Below are positions 18,872-31,860 of a stretch of 64,000 bases of DNA, in pieces. Positions within the stretch are counted from its first letter, which is position 1, and each line of letters starts with the position of its first letter. The stretch covers positions 198,615 to 262,614 of the forward strand of contig NZ_JMIP02000025.1 of the NCBI RefSeq assembly GCF_000691505.1, read 5' to 3'. A model generated the notes under the pieces. The model was not told where the DNA came from, ran no database searches, and saw only the letters and a program-made list of their open reading frames with translations. This DNA is from Halostagnicola sp. A56 (GTDB lineage: Archaea; Halobacteriota; Halobacteria; Halobacteriales; Natrialbaceae). The position numbers were made by a program, and so were the translations under genes.

Positions 18872-19792
18872 ATGAATATGATGATCCACGAGCCTCAGTT
18901 TATATTCTTTCTCTCAATATCCTGTGTAGCTCTCAGCGTTCCCAAACTTAACCGGTTTCAACGGCTATCCTTGTATGTAAGACGGATAAGATCCATTGCT
19001 GCTGGACTCCGTGATTCTGGTTCCTCACTTTGGAACGGCTTGACTTGGTACTCCTGGGGTAAGACCCTCTTTTGGATTGCAACCCTTTTACCCACGCTCT
19101 TTGTATTCAACCACATTTATTTAGAAAACACACAGATCACCAGTCTGTTAACAGGGACACCTGAGCAGCCATTTTTCTCTGACTCACTGATTTTGATGGT
19201 GAATCTGATTGGTTTCGTATTCACAATCTCAATATTCCTTATTCAAAATACCGTCAGATCATATACCCCCAATTTGGCAAAAGAAATCTTCCGAGACGGA
19301 TATTTACGTGGGATATTTGTCTCTCTTCTTGGGATTGCCGTGTTCAATTTATCTAGCCTGTATTTCCAGGTCGGTGGTGTCTATCAACCACTCAGCTTCA
19401 TCTTCGCTTTGTCCTCTTTTCTCTATCTGGTTGCGTTGGCGTTGATAACCGCCTACTATCTCAACATCTCAAATACAATCAGTAGATCTGAGGAGCGGAT
19501 TAAATCGAAGATAACAGAGGATAATATCTATCGTTCGCAAAGCATTGCTCCCGTAAAGAATGATGAATTTCTCGAAGAACTCTCAAATGAGACTCTGTTG
19601 ATTACGAATACTGGTCTTATGGCAATCGATAATAATGACCATGAACTTGTCGTGAAGTGTATCCAATCATTAGAAAGCATCGGCGTAGAGTATCTTGAGA
19701 AACTGCAATCACCGGTCGATGACGACTTCATGAGGGAACTTAATGATCAGTTTGAATTCCTTATCCAAAGTGCGAGTGAAGAGTACAGTTGA
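18872..19792 (+). pseudogene. DUF2254-like membrane protein cut off by rRNA sequence
   Basis: 306 residues. Helices at about 70-90, 105-125, 145-165 and 172-195 are followed by a soluble domain beginning ISNTISRSEERIKSKI. The pattern of two hairpins and then a soluble part resembles DUF2254 proteins. The stop at 19790-19792 falls exactly where 23S rRNA sequence begins, so the true C-terminus is probably lost. Confidence 0.5.
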
Positions 19793-19793
19793 C

Positions 19794-21688
<1,895 letters not shown>

Positions 21689-21807
21689 TGGATCATGTAC
21701 GGACCCGGAGACGGGTCCAGGCGTGAACTGGACTACACGTAGACACGGAGACCACCGAGACTGGTGTCACCATAATTGGTGCAGCGGTTCGATTCCGTTG
21801 GTTGGCG

Positions 21808-21908
21808 TTAAGGCGGCCATAGCGGCGGGGTTCCTCCCGTACCCATCCCGAACACGGAAGATAAGCCCGCCTGCGTTTCGGTCAGTACTGGAGTGGGAGA
21901 CCCTGATA
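21808..21908 (+). rRNA. 5S rRNA, 3'-truncated
   Basis: Starts TTAAGGCGGCCATAGCGG and continues through CCATCCCGAACACGGAAGAT and GTACTGGAGTGGGAGACCCT, as in haloarchaeal 5S rRNA. The last 15-20 nucleotides that should close helix I and pair with the 5' end are replaced by unrelated AT-rich sequence from about 21908. The 120-base spacer from the 23S 3' end is of normal type. Nothing else is seen between here and 22168. Confidence 0.85.
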
Positions 21909-22168
21909 GGTGTTCAGTCAATAATAAGCAAATAGTTGTCTGAAGATTCTTCGGTTGAATTCAAGCTGTTTGAATACTGGATCCGAAATAACCGGTCAAA
22001 CTGGCCAGTAGTCCAATATCTACCCACACAATCATGCAGGATACTTCAGCTAATAATGCCCAAAATGTATTTAACCATCATCAACTGAGTATCAATACGG
22101 AAATGATAGGCCACAATATAATCAACTATCGAAAGATGTGTGTGGCCTGAACCACAACCTATAGATTG

Positions 22169-22606
22169 ATGATTGACTCTCGGCTACTCCCATTGGCGGT
22201 AATTCGAGCCAATGACGAAGCAGTCGAGGGTATAACCAGGCTCCAAAAATTAGTATTCAAGACTCAGAAAAATATCCTGGATGAAGATGAATATGAATTT
22301 GAGCCCCATGATTATGGCCCCTTTTCAAAAGAACTCTACAATGATGTAGATAGTCTTGGTGAAGATGATTACATCAGATGTGAGATAAAGGAAACGCCTA
22401 GTGGGAACCCGAAAAAAGTCTATTCCATAACAGACGAAGGAGAGCAGATCCTTGATAGATTTAGTGACACAGACTTTGAAAGAAAATTTGATGATATAGA
22501 TGAACTGAAAGAGAAGGATAACGATAAGCCAATACTGGAATTATTGAGTGATATCTATGCTGAATATCCAGAGATGGCTAAGAATAGCAAGCTGGATATA
22601 GTTTAA
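22169..22606 (+). CDS. YwgA/DUF4065-like protein
   Basis: About 145 residues. The pattern LLPLAVIRANDEAVEGITRL followed by LQKLVFKTQ and EFEPHDYGPFSKELYNDVDS is that of the YwgA/phage-associated (DUF4065-like) group, whose members often act as antitoxins or accessory regulators. The C-terminal part is helical and charged. It is convergent with the DUF6338-like gene, ending 24 bases from it. Confidence 0.55.
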   Translation: MIDSRLLPLAVIRANDEAVEGITRLQKLVFKTQKNILDEDEYEFEPHDYGPFSKELYNDVDSLGEDDYIRCEIKETPSGNPKKVYSITDEGEQILDRFSDTDFERKFDDIDELKEKDNDKPILELLSDIYAEYPEMAKNSKLDIV

Positions 22607-22629
22607 TAGAACTATATATTGCCGGACTT

Positions 22630-23415
22630 TTAATTATTCCCGTGACGAATTACATTCTGATCAGTTTCAATTTTACCTTTATGTTCCTCAAGTACTTCTG
22701 ATAATTTCTCAATCTGTTCTGGGGAGTCTATATCCATTGCTTCAGCAACATCTTCATCACCGCGGTTGAGATCTTCTTGGAAGAAAATGTGGGAGATATC
22801 TTGATTATGGACATAAGAGTATGTTTTATCTTTTAAGCTCTCCTCAGTGTACTCACCATTCTCATTTAATAATCGTAGGGTTGGGCTCGATAAGAGTAGA
22901 TCTCGTTCCTGTACCTTGTCCCCCCTGTGCACAACATTCCCTGAAATCACATGCCCTTCTTTAGTTACAACAGATACTTTTGTGTTAGAATGTATTTCTT
23001 CGAATACAAAATCCCAGACCTCTTCTCTAGGACTGTCAACGTCAATATAAGGAATCGATTTTAGTATTCGGCTAAAAAGATCGCGTTTCACTGCCACATT
23101 TCTTGTGATACCCAATCCCCCTCCAAGTAGTGGGCATATAATCGCATGGAGAAGGAATAGGAATATAATATTAGGCAGTCCAAATTGAGATATCTCCTCA
23201 AAGTCAGCAAATTCTGACAACATAAACGAGTGCCCGGCATACAAGATGAGTACTGATAGGATCGAGATGAGGAGGCTGAAAACAATTGTCTCGATTCTAC
23301 TATAGTTATCAGTTTCCCTCTTTGCTAAAACAAATCCCTTAATACCAGCTAACCCTGGAACAACTAAGAAGATGATAAAGAGAAAGTTAGTTGCAAGGAC
23401 ATTCCCCATAGCCAT
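22630..23415 (-). CDS. DUF6338-like membrane protein
   Basis: 261 residues. Three membrane helices (about residues 7-27, 43-63 and 82-105) are followed by a soluble domain with EVWDFVFEEIHSN and KVSVVTKEGHVISGNVVHRG, then RDLLLSSPTL. This layout matches DUF6338 proteins, which are common in accessory and defence neighbourhoods. No enzyme motif. Intact. Confidence 0.6.
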   Translation of the reverse strand: MAMGNVLATNFLFIIFLVVPGLAGIKGFVLAKRETDNYSRIETIVFSLLISILSVLILYAGHSFMLSEFADFEEISQFGLPNIIFLFLLHAIICPLLGGGLGITRNVAVKRDLFSRILKSIPYIDVDSPREEVWDFVFEEIHSNTKVSVVTKEGHVISGNVVHRGDKVQERDLLLSSPTLRLLNENGEYTEESLKDKTYSYVHNQDISHIFFQEDLNRGDEDVAEAMDIDSPEQIEKLSEVLEEHKGKIETDQNVIRHGNN

Positions 23416-23599
23416 ATACTACTCCAAAGTGATGTGACTGACATAAATCTTGAACATAAGATAAGAGGGAGATTTCAACAATGTTATAAACATTATATTG
23501 GGTTACTAAGATGATGTCACTTTCGTTCGTATATCCGCTTGCGAGCATCGTTTGAGTGCGGTTTGATCTTGATCACATCAGATTTCTCAAGTGCATTCG

Positions 23600-24000
23600 G
23601 GAATCACGCGGCACGCGGCTCAACTTGCACGGATTTCTTGGTTTGATCTATACAGACTACTGTGGCGTCCATTTCCCGCCGCTTTTTTTGAGTTCCTCGC
23701 GGAACGTTTCTTGGTCCTCAGCATCTGATTTGGCGGCTGTACGGCGTGGCTTTTGGAAGCTCAATCCCACTTCTTTGAGCAACCGCCGGCAGCTTGGGAT
23801 TGAGTACTCGACATCGTATGTCTCCTCGAGATGCTGCTGGACGAGCGCCGGCGTCCATGCCAGCGCGTCGAGCCCAGTTTCTTCAGGAGATTGGTGGACT
23901 GATTCTTCGAACTCTTACTGCTATTTTTCTGAGAGTTTCCGCTTTCTCCCAGATCGATTTCGAATATCGTGAAGGCATCAGGATGCGTTCGCTCTTCATC
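23600..24000 (-). mobile_element. IS630-family transposase fragment with frameshift site
   Basis: On the minus strand, WTPALVQQHLEETYDVEYSI and CRRLLKEVGLSFQKPRRTAA form the N-terminal HTH part. A seven-A run then leads in the -1 frame to REMDATVVCIDQTKKSVQVE, the start of the catalytic part, before a stop. IS630 elements often express the transposase through slippage at such a run. Both ends of the element and the catalytic triad are missing, and no terminal repeats were found. Confidence 0.7.
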
Positions 24001-24158
24001 CCCTATCATAACGATCCCACTACTAGCCATTCTACTGACCATTTTTCTTCACTTTCTCGGGGTGATCTTGACGCTCTTCGATGAAGATCCGCCACGAGTT
24101 TCTACTAACTACTGCAACGTATTATGGGAAGATAATTCTAATTGTTTTCGGGTTTGGA

Positions 24159-24940
24159 TTAGCTTGCCGTGATTTCGGCGTTCATCTGTTCTTCTTTTCC
24201 GATGGCTTCGACGATGAGTTCGGCGACGTCGACGACTTCGATGTCGTCTTCGAAATCGCCGGTTTTGCGGCCGTCCTCGTACATCGTCATGCACATCGGG
24301 CAGGCGACGACGAACTTCTCGATATTCGGGCCAGCATCGGTGTCCTCGAGGGCTTCGCGGAGGCGTTCTTCGCTGGGTTTGGTCTCTTCGTCGAAGTCCA
24401 TCCAGAGGCCGCCCCCGCCGCCGCCACAACAGAACGAGTTCGAGCGGTTGCGCGGCATCTCCTCGAGGTCACAGCCCGTCGCGCGGATGAGTTCGCGCGG
24501 GGCCTCGTACTCGTCGTTGTACCGCCCGAGGTGGCACGGATCGTGGTACGTAACGGTGTACTCGAGTTCGGTGCCCGACAGCTCGAGTTTGCCGTCGTTG
24601 ACCAACTTCTCGACGGCCTGGGTCCAGTGGAGCACGTCGACCTCGCCGTCTTTGTTCCACTTCTCATCGTACTCGAAGGGCATGATGGGGTCGTCGGCGA
24701 ACTCCTCGAAGTCGACTTCCGGATACTCGTTTTTGAACGTGTTGTAGGAGTGGGGATCCGTACAGACGAGTTTCTCGAACTCGCACTCTTCAAAACTCTC
24801 GACGTGGTGGCCGGCGAGTTCGATGTAGAGGAACTCCTCGCCGACTCGGCGGATGTCGTTGCCGTCGTACTTTTCGTCCTCGAAGAGGATGCCGAAGCTC
24901 ACGTCGGCTTCCTGTAAGATGGTCGCAAGCGAGCGGGCGA
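24159..24940 (-). pseudogene. CCG-domain Fe-S oxidoreductase, C-terminal fragment
   Basis: The C-terminal 260 residues of a heterodisulfide-reductase-like protein with two cysteine-rich CCG domains: YTVTYHDPCHLGRYNDEYEA, SFCCGGGGGG and CPMCMTMY are visible. Such proteins couple ferredoxin or flavoprotein electron transfer to organic acid oxidation. The N-terminal 4Fe-4S and membrane parts are missing; homology ends near 24940 where GC-rich sequence turns AT-rich. Very high GC and codon bias unlike the flanks mark it as a transferred or translocated piece. Confidence 0.75.
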
Positions 24941-25092
24941 CCTGCTTGTTAGTAGAAACAACCGGTATTTGCATATATATGTTCTCAAATACTGCTTGAA
25001 TGACAGCCAATCGCAAACACAACACACTCAGTAACGATTTTTCAATTCTCTTTGAGTGTATGACAGGAAGTGGGGATTGATCCGATTGGGCC

Positions 25093-26493
25093 CTAAAAAC
25101 CAGTTGGACCGGACTCGAGGACAGTTGGCAACGAAATCGAAAAGATTGTCTCTTCATCGTTTGACGTGATCGAGAGATCGCCGCCCGACTGATCGACAAT
25201 CCAGTGAACGATCCACAATCCGATTCCGTTACCGTGGTTGAGTGGCGTTTCTTTTCCATCGGAAACAGCTGCAAATTCTGATTGTGGGAACTGCTCACCC
25301 GCAACCGTGAGTTCAAGCGTTATCGAGGGAGCGGAGTTCGATTGCGGTTTCTCTGCCGAGAGGGTCACTGAGGTACTATATTCGATCACGGTCTGTACCA
25401 GCGTTTGAACGGCAAACTCAAAATCGTCGTTTGCACTAACCCACAGATTATCAGCAATGTGTGTTGAAATCGAAATTTCTGGATTCGCACGTCGTATATC
25501 GTCAACGACACGGTTGACGGTTCGCGATAGTGGGATTGGAAGGATGGTTGTAGACTCGTGATCAAGCGATGTATTGAGCTGATTCGCGTTATCCGCGATG
25601 GTCAGGAGTTCCCGTGCGGTCGTTTGAATCTGTTCGGCACAATCTGCCAGTTCCTCGGTCTCGAGTGTCTCACTCAGAGCGGTGCTTTGCCCAAGAATGA
25701 GGTTCAAGTCGTTGCGGATATTGTGGCGCATGATACGGCTCAGTACGTCGAGTCGCTGCTGACGTCTCTGGATATCATCGTATGCTGAAGACAAGTCCGA
25801 GAGCGTCTGCAACATCCGTTCGAATTTGATGTCTGGTTTCTCCCTCTCGAGAAAGATCTCCGGTCGAGTGTAGTATGAATTCGGACAGAGTTTCCCTCGG
25901 TAGACGATATCTGAATACGCATGAAGGATATCGATCAAATCAGACGCGTCAAATTCCGTCATATCGTACTGTCCGAGTGCCACACAGGGGAGATCCGTCG
26001 CGGTTTGGTTGAAGCGAGATGTCGCTTTCAAGAGATCACCAATTGTGATGTCTGACGAGTGGATCCAACTCATCTCGGCGGTAATCAAGAGCCCATCGAA
26101 TCCGAGGTCCAGACTTTCGTCGACCATCTCGAAGATAAAATCGAGTACGTCGTCGAAGTCAAGTGCTACATCAGTTTCCTGTCTCTCAGTAAGCTGTGTA
26201 ACGACGAGTTGCTCGTCCGGGACTGACTCGTGGTCGACATCGAACCGGGTTAGTGTCGACCGTAGCTCTTCACTCGAGCGTTCGGCAGCTAAATACAAAC
26301 ACCGTTGATTTTGCTTGAGTCCAGATTTGACGAACGGCATTGTCGCGCCTACGCGTTCCTCACGAGTCTCGAATAGTACTGCGAGATTGGTGGTATCCAA
26401 CGCAGCAACTAAGTTAGATTGGTGACAGATACGATCGAAATCGACAGAGTATGTCTCTGTCGTGCCAAAGAGGTTATTTTCTGTGATGTTCAT
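25093..26493 (-). CDS. MEDS-domain sensor histidine kinase
   Basis: About 466 residues. The N-terminal 190 residues match the MEDS sensor (HLVAALDTTNLAV-like opening, then LYLAAERSSEE and GLLITAEMSW). The dimerisation box is IMRHNIRNDLNLIL (His around residue 257) and the ATPase part has NGIGLWIVHWIVDQSGG near the end. It should phosphorylate a response regulator or a soluble receiver domain in response to small ligands or redox. The ATG at 26493 is preferred. It appears complete and is followed downstream by a fragment, not a regulator. Confidence 0.85.
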   Translation of the reverse strand: MNITENNLFGTTETYSVDFDRICHQSNLVAALDTTNLAVLFETREERVGATMPFVKSGLKQNQRCLYLAAERSSEELRSTLTRFDVDHESVPDEQLVVTQLTERQETDVALDFDDVLDFIFEMVDESLDLGFDGLLITAEMSWIHSSDITIGDLLKATSRFNQTATDLPCVALGQYDMTEFDASDLIDILHAYSDIVYRGKLCPNSYYTRPEIFLEREKPDIKFERMLQTLSDLSSAYDDIQRRQQRLDVLSRIMRHNIRNDLNLILGQSTALSETLETEELADCAEQIQTTARELLTIADNANQLNTSLDHESTTILPIPLSRTVNRVVDDIRRANPEISISTHIADNLWVSANDDFEFAVQTLVQTVIEYSTSVTLSAEKPQSNSAPSITLELTVAGEQFPQSEFAAVSDGKETPLNHGNGIGLWIVHWIVDQSGGDLSITSNDEETIFSISLPTVLESGPTGF

Positions 26494-26699
26494 GTGTGAT
26501 TCCAAACCACATTAGCTACGTACTGATTCCGAAGTTCGTCATATGTATCTTTGGGAATCACCACCCAGTTGCCAAAGAAACGGAGGTGCCGTCGACTGAA
26601 AGGATAGTCCAATGATAACGCTTGTCTAGGCCCAACAAGATATGTAGGTTAAAGTAATTTAAAACCGTCATTGGAAACTATACGAGTCCATATACTTCT

Positions 26700-27563
26700 G
26701 TGGTTAACAGAATAGATGTCAAACAAGAGATTCTGAATTATATCCTTCACGGAGAAGAACCGTCAAAGGACGTTTCTCGAACTATTTGTACTGGGTATGA
26801 ATCCCAGCGACTGTATAATTTACCAGAAGACTACTCAATTGAAGACGAAGTTGGTATTGGAGATTTTGTTGAAACAACTTCGGAGGAATCCATCCAAGAC
26901 GATTCTGATGAGTGGTGGGAGGCTGGAGACCTTACGTTCGATGACTTGCGGTCTCGAAAACACACGGCAGATGGAGATGGCTTATCCCAAAAACAACGAG
27001 AGGAACGGGTAACTGCATTAGTAACCGCCATACAGAATCATGATGATGACTTTGCGAAGTCGGAAATCAAAACGAAAATCGAAAACATATATAGTGTTAA
27101 ATCAGATGTGACCTTAGATGCATATATTGATGACATAGGCGACGGAGTTGAATTTGCACCAGAGTACGAGGCAAATATTGATGCGTTCTTATGGAATGAT
27201 AATTTAGATAAATTTGATATCGATTCAGAGATTGAAAAGGCAAAATTCTTCGACGCATTATTTGAGCAGTTTTACGAACAAACAACGGAGAACGAATATA
27301 GAATATATTCTGATGAAGAAGGTAACAAGGATAATCGTGGCTGGCTGACTATAAGAGAAATAGCGATAGAGATGGGGTGGATAGACAAGAGGGAACTGAC
27401 TGACGAACGTCGGAAGAATATTCCTAAATTCATAAAACCATTGTTGAATGTTGATTATGATTACGACAACGCATTTGGAACTACAACGTTTACAACTGAT
27501 GCGGTTATAATTGAGGAAGACGCTGAAGTCGAAGGGAATGAAGAGTGGTTCCAGTCCGAATAA
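26700..27563 (+). CDS. Hypothetical acidic protein
   Basis: 287 residues from a GTG. Strongly acidic and mostly helical, with QKQREERVTALVTAIQNHDD and DNRGWLTIREIAIEMGWID, the latter possibly a winged-helix-like element. It lacks membrane segments or metal sites. The gene is AT-rich and isolated. I do not recognise a family. Confidence 0.55.
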   Translation: MVNRIDVKQEILNYILHGEEPSKDVSRTICTGYESQRLYNLPEDYSIEDEVGIGDFVETTSEESIQDDSDEWWEAGDLTFDDLRSRKHTADGDGLSQKQREERVTALVTAIQNHDDDFAKSEIKTKIENIYSVKSDVTLDAYIDDIGDGVEFAPEYEANIDAFLWNDNLDKFDIDSEIEKAKFFDALFEQFYEQTTENEYRIYSDEEGNKDNRGWLTIREIAIEMGWIDKRELTDERRKNIPKFIKPLLNVDYDYDNAFGTTTFTTDAVIIEEDAEVEGNEEWFQSE

Positions 27564-27708
27564 CGTTACAATTCGTTTCTGAGAGGTTTTATCGAGAATT
27601 CTGTTGAATACCCTTCACCGATAGGTGAACTTCCAAATATGGATGGAGTAGATACGTCTGTAGGTCTAATTTTGTATCTGGTAACACTTACGGGCGAAAA
27701 ATAGTTGG

Positions 27709-27885
27709 TTATTCGAAGGTGGAACCGAGACAGCCCATCAGTTTTTCATTAGTTCCATCAACTTTCAGTGTCCCTTTCGAGTTGCAGTTGTGACATTTAT
27801 ATTTCTCTCTGAAGCTGTCCGGTCCTGTTGTTTCGCCTGATTCGATTCTTATTCGCCCGAATTCGCAGCACGTGCATGTCAACAT
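27709..27885 (-). CDS. 58-residue zinc-ribbon protein
   Basis: Starts MLTCTCCEFGRIRI. Cysteines CTCC and CHNC about 30 residues apart give a plausible zinc ribbon. The frame is short, but composition and cysteine spacing support coding. It lies between a hypothetical gene and the truncated hsdS. Confidence 0.5.
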   Translation of the reverse strand: MLTCTCCEFGRIRIESGETTGPDSFREKYKCHNCNSKGTLKVDGTNEKLMGCLGSTFE

Positions 27886-27903
27886 AGCAATAGCATATTA
27901 TAA

Positions 27904-28893
27904 TCAGTGGTATATAAACCCTTCTCCTGGTCTTAGTGCCTTTAGTTGTCGGCTGATTGAGGCGCGTTTATTAGCGAATGTGGTCTTCCCACACCCAGAT
28001 CCCTTCACTGTCACTAAAGTATCTCCTGGTTCACAGAACTTGGACGGCTCATCTGTGAATTTGGTCACAGAAAAACCAAATTCGTCAAAATCATCGGGAC
28101 CAGTGAGATATGGTGTCTTAGTAGCATCATCTGAGACCTTGTCAGATTTCACGTGAACACCTGAAACTATCGAAACATAGTCGCTTAGAGACTGTTCTTG
28201 GACTCCTTCAAGAGAGATTTCAGATGTATGATTCGAAGACTCACCATCGGTCTCTAAGTCAAATATATCTTGAATGAGCCCACACTTTAACTCCTTCGTC
28301 TTCTCGATCATTTCACTTGTCTGCAGAATCTGATCTTCGACCGTTGAGAGGATGTCGGCGATGCGGCGCTGTTCGGGAAGGGGAGGATATGGAATTGAAA
28401 ATTTTTTCAGTTTATTGCTTGATAAATATGGGATGGTGGTTCCCGAGGACAACCGTTGTAAATCATCCCTGAGATTCTCTAAGGTGTAATATAGATATTC
28501 AGTATCGATATCCTTAGAGGGAACGATTCCTGCAAATGTTTGGTTAGATACCAACTCACGCTCAGTAATCGCACAGATGCCCATATTCCCACTACAGGAA
28601 CACATTAATGTTCCAGGGGGGAAGAGACTCAAATTCATATCTTGAACTGTATCTTGTGTCACACCTTTTCCTGAACCGGATTCAGAAATATATTTTCCAT
28701 CAAGATCCTCAATTCGTATCCATGGTATCTCGCCCTCGAGATTCTTGGGTTTATCTCGTTGTGGATAAATAACATTCTCAGAGATATCGCTTATGCACTT
28801 CATCTCCCAATCCAATGGAATATCCTCCTCCCTCGGCCCCCAAGATACCGTTTGATAATCGTCTTTCGGCTCTTGATCGAGGGCTCCACTCAT
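27904..28893 (-). pseudogene. hsdS: Type I restriction specificity subunit, C-terminally truncated
   Basis: About 329 residues. The first target-recognition domain (WEMKCISDISENVIYPQRD, IPWIRIEDLDGKYI) is followed by the central conserved helix PLPEQRRIADILSTVEDQIL and the start of the second domain (LSDYVSIVSGVHVKSDK). It stops in mid-domain near 27904, about 100 residues short. HsdS sets the sequence recognised by the HsdR2M2S1 complex. The start overlaps the hsdM stop by four bases, confirming the operon. HsdR is absent. Confidence 0.85.
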
Positions 28894-29287
28894 CTGTATT
28901 CCAACACCTCCATGTACTCCTGCAGTTCTGCATCAGTTTTCTGACGCTCCTGAGCCAGCCGATCCAACTCTCGCAGCTTCGCGCTCACGTCGATGGGTTC
29001 CTCTGGTTTGGTCGTGTTAACATAGCGCGGCACGTTCAGATTCCAGTCGTTTTCTTCAATCTCCTCCAGATCGACCAGCCGACTGTGGTGGTCCTCCTCG
29101 CGCCCCGTCAGAAACGTCTCGGCGAGGTACTCAACCCCTTCGTCGGTCAATTTGTTTTGATTTGAGAGTTCCTCAAACATCTGAACCTCGGATTCCCGAA
29201 GTGTCTGGTCCTCGGCATAAATGAACTGAACTTTGCCTTCTCGCTCCTCGGGCTTGTCTTTGTTCAGAATGAGGATACAGCCAGGTG
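28890..29287 (-). pseudogene. hsdM: HsdM methylase, C-terminal fragment fused to 16S rRNA sequence
   Basis: Only the last 130 residues remain: CILILNKDKPEEREGKVQFI, YAEDQTLRE, and NVPRYVN near the end, as in N6-adenine HsdM subunits after the NPPF catalytic motif, which is absent. Upstream of about 29287 the same frame runs into 16S rRNA, giving an artificial start (MKLDSVVIAPQKGA) that is rRNA read as protein. The stop overlaps hsdS by four bases. Confidence 0.85.
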
Positions 29288-30618
<1,331 letters not shown>

Positions 30619-30660
30619 GCTAAATCCCCTGCAAAACAGGGGGGTTTGGCGGTGAATGTT
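30619..30660 (-). promoter_or_regulatory. 16S rRNA leader, processing-stem half
   Basis: Just upstream of the 16S start, the minus strand reads CCCCCCTGTTTTGCAGGGGA, a local hairpin typical of the rRNA leader. The matching 3' side of the 16S processing stem is gone with the 3' end. Homology to rRNA leader or promoter sequence upstream of about 30700 could not be judged. Confidence 0.4.
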
Positions 30661-30800
30661 AATACACACTCACACATTGCGTGGTCCACAGTCCAGTGAC
30701 CCCATCGCCGACCGATCGAGCGTCACCGAACTGTCAAGGCTAACATCAGATCCCATCTTAACGGCGGACCGCAGGGGTGGAATCCTCATCTCCTTCGGAC

Positions 30801-31160
30801 TCAATCATACGCCCTCAGGGCACCAGCGGCGTAGTCGTCTAAGTCGCCACTATTCCAGCGTTCGACGTCCTCGATCGGTTCGTCGAAGAGGTAGTCCGTC
30901 GACTTCGAGAGGCGCTGGGAGAACGCCGCAGGTGAGGACGCGTTCTCGGTGAAATCAGTGCTCGAGAGGTTTTCCTGATCCGTGTCTTCCGACCAGAGTA
31001 GTTGAAACCGTGACTCGTTGACGCCGTAATCAGGGCCGTCCGCAGGGAGCGCTGTACTCGAGTTCACATCTGATGAGTTGGCTTCTGCGGTGCCCATCAG
31101 TCCGATGGCGAGGCTACTCGTGACGAGGAGGGCAACGATCACCGGGCGGAGTGTGGCCAT
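30801..31160 (-). CDS. Secreted hypothetical protein of conjugation-like module, probably truncated
   Basis: About 119 residues from the ATG at 31160. A signal peptide (MATLRPVIVALLVTSSLAIG) is followed by an acidic Ser/Asn-rich domain. It comes 42 bases after the pilin-like membrane gene in the same direction. The end (DDYAAGALRAYD) lies close to the rRNA-leader seam and may not be native. The second copy of the module at 47.6 kb lacks this gene. Confidence 0.5.
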   Translation of the reverse strand: MATLRPVIVALLVTSSLAIGLMGTAEANSSDVNSSTALPADGPDYGVNESRFQLLWSEDTDQENLSSTDFTENASSPAAFSQRLSKSTDYLFDEPIEDVERWNSGDLDDYAAGALRAYD

Positions 31161-31202
31161 CGACAGGGAGTGAGGGAATGTCGGTTGCAATTGAGTGAGG
31201 TC

Positions 31203-31670
31203 TCAGAAGGGCCGGACACAACTGGAGAAGTCGAATCCCATCTGACTTCCAATGTTGTCGATGAGTTCGGGTGAGATGAGCGCGAGAACGATAATCCCAA
31301 ACCCGAGACCCGACATCACTAGCCGCTCTTTGGCGTTATTCTTTTTCTCAGGATTGCCGCCCGCACGCATGTACGAGAGACCTGCTCGACAAACATAGAA
31401 GCCTGTCGCGGGGAGTCCGAGACCAGCAATCGCACCGAAGACGATAGTGATCCCCGTTTCGACGCCAGTTCCACAGTAGACGTCGCCGACATCTGACTGA
31501 GCAGTTGCCGAACCGGTGACGACCAGCAGAAAGGTCAGCCAAACAGCGACCGAGAGGAGCTGTGGCGGGACGCGAATGAATTGCTGTCGAGTACGAGTCA
31601 GTACTGATGCTGACTCATCGGGGTGGTTAGCAGGACGATCAGACGGACTGTCGGAGGGTTTGTTACTCAT
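31203..31670 (-). CDS. VirB2/TrbC-like membrane protein, copy 1
   Basis: About 155 residues from the ATG at 31670. Residues 40-60 form a signal-like helix, then two strong helices (GITIVFGAIAGLGLPATGFYV and GFGIIVLALISPELI) flank a short basic loop (GGNPEKKNNAKER). Small two-helix proteins of this kind are pilin-like or channel parts of type IV secretion systems. A nearly identical paralogue lies at 47581-48048. The conserved cysteines (YCGTG, YVCRAG, SSCV) may form disulfides. Confidence 0.65.
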   Translation of the reverse strand: MSNKPSDSPSDRPANHPDESASVLTRTRQQFIRVPPQLLSVAVWLTFLLVVTGSATAQSDVGDVYCGTGVETGITIVFGAIAGLGLPATGFYVCRAGLSYMRAGGNPEKKNNAKERLVMSGLGFGIIVLALISPELIDNIGSQMGFDFSSCVRPF

Positions 31671-31671
31671 A

Positions 31672-31860
31672 CTAGTAACTATCTGAAAGCAGATTGTTGC
31701 AGCGTCGCTCGAGGTTCCGGTGGCCAATATCGTGCGGGATCATCCACCTAGTCAGCGTTTCACGAGAAATTTCGATTTCATTGATACTGGCCGTCCACAG
31801 CAAACCCAACGCGTCGGTGAGTATATTTGAAACAAGTTTGGTAACGGTATTTCGAATCAT
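31672..31860 (-). CDS. Conserved 62-residue protein, copy 1
   Basis: Starts MIRNTVTKLVSNI and has one membrane-type helix (about residues 8-25) and a basic tail with WMIPHDIGHRNLERR. It ends two bases before the start of the pilin-like gene, so it is co-transcribed. The same frame is kept open in the second copy (48050-48238) with about 40 of 62 residues unchanged, which argues for a real protein. Family unknown. Confidence 0.6.
   Translation of the reverse strand: MIRNTVTKLVSNILTDALGLLWTASINEIEISRETLTRWMIPHDIGHRNLERRCNNLLSDSY

Noticed and set aside
21770..21806. A tRNA T-arm-like GGTTCGATTCC in the 23S-5S spacer
   Set aside because: No acceptor stem, D arm or anticodon arm can be placed around it.
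24081..24917. A 278-residue forward frame opposite the Fe-S protein fragment
   Set aside because: It is the mirror frame of GC-rich coding sequence; the opposite strand carries the CCG motifs.
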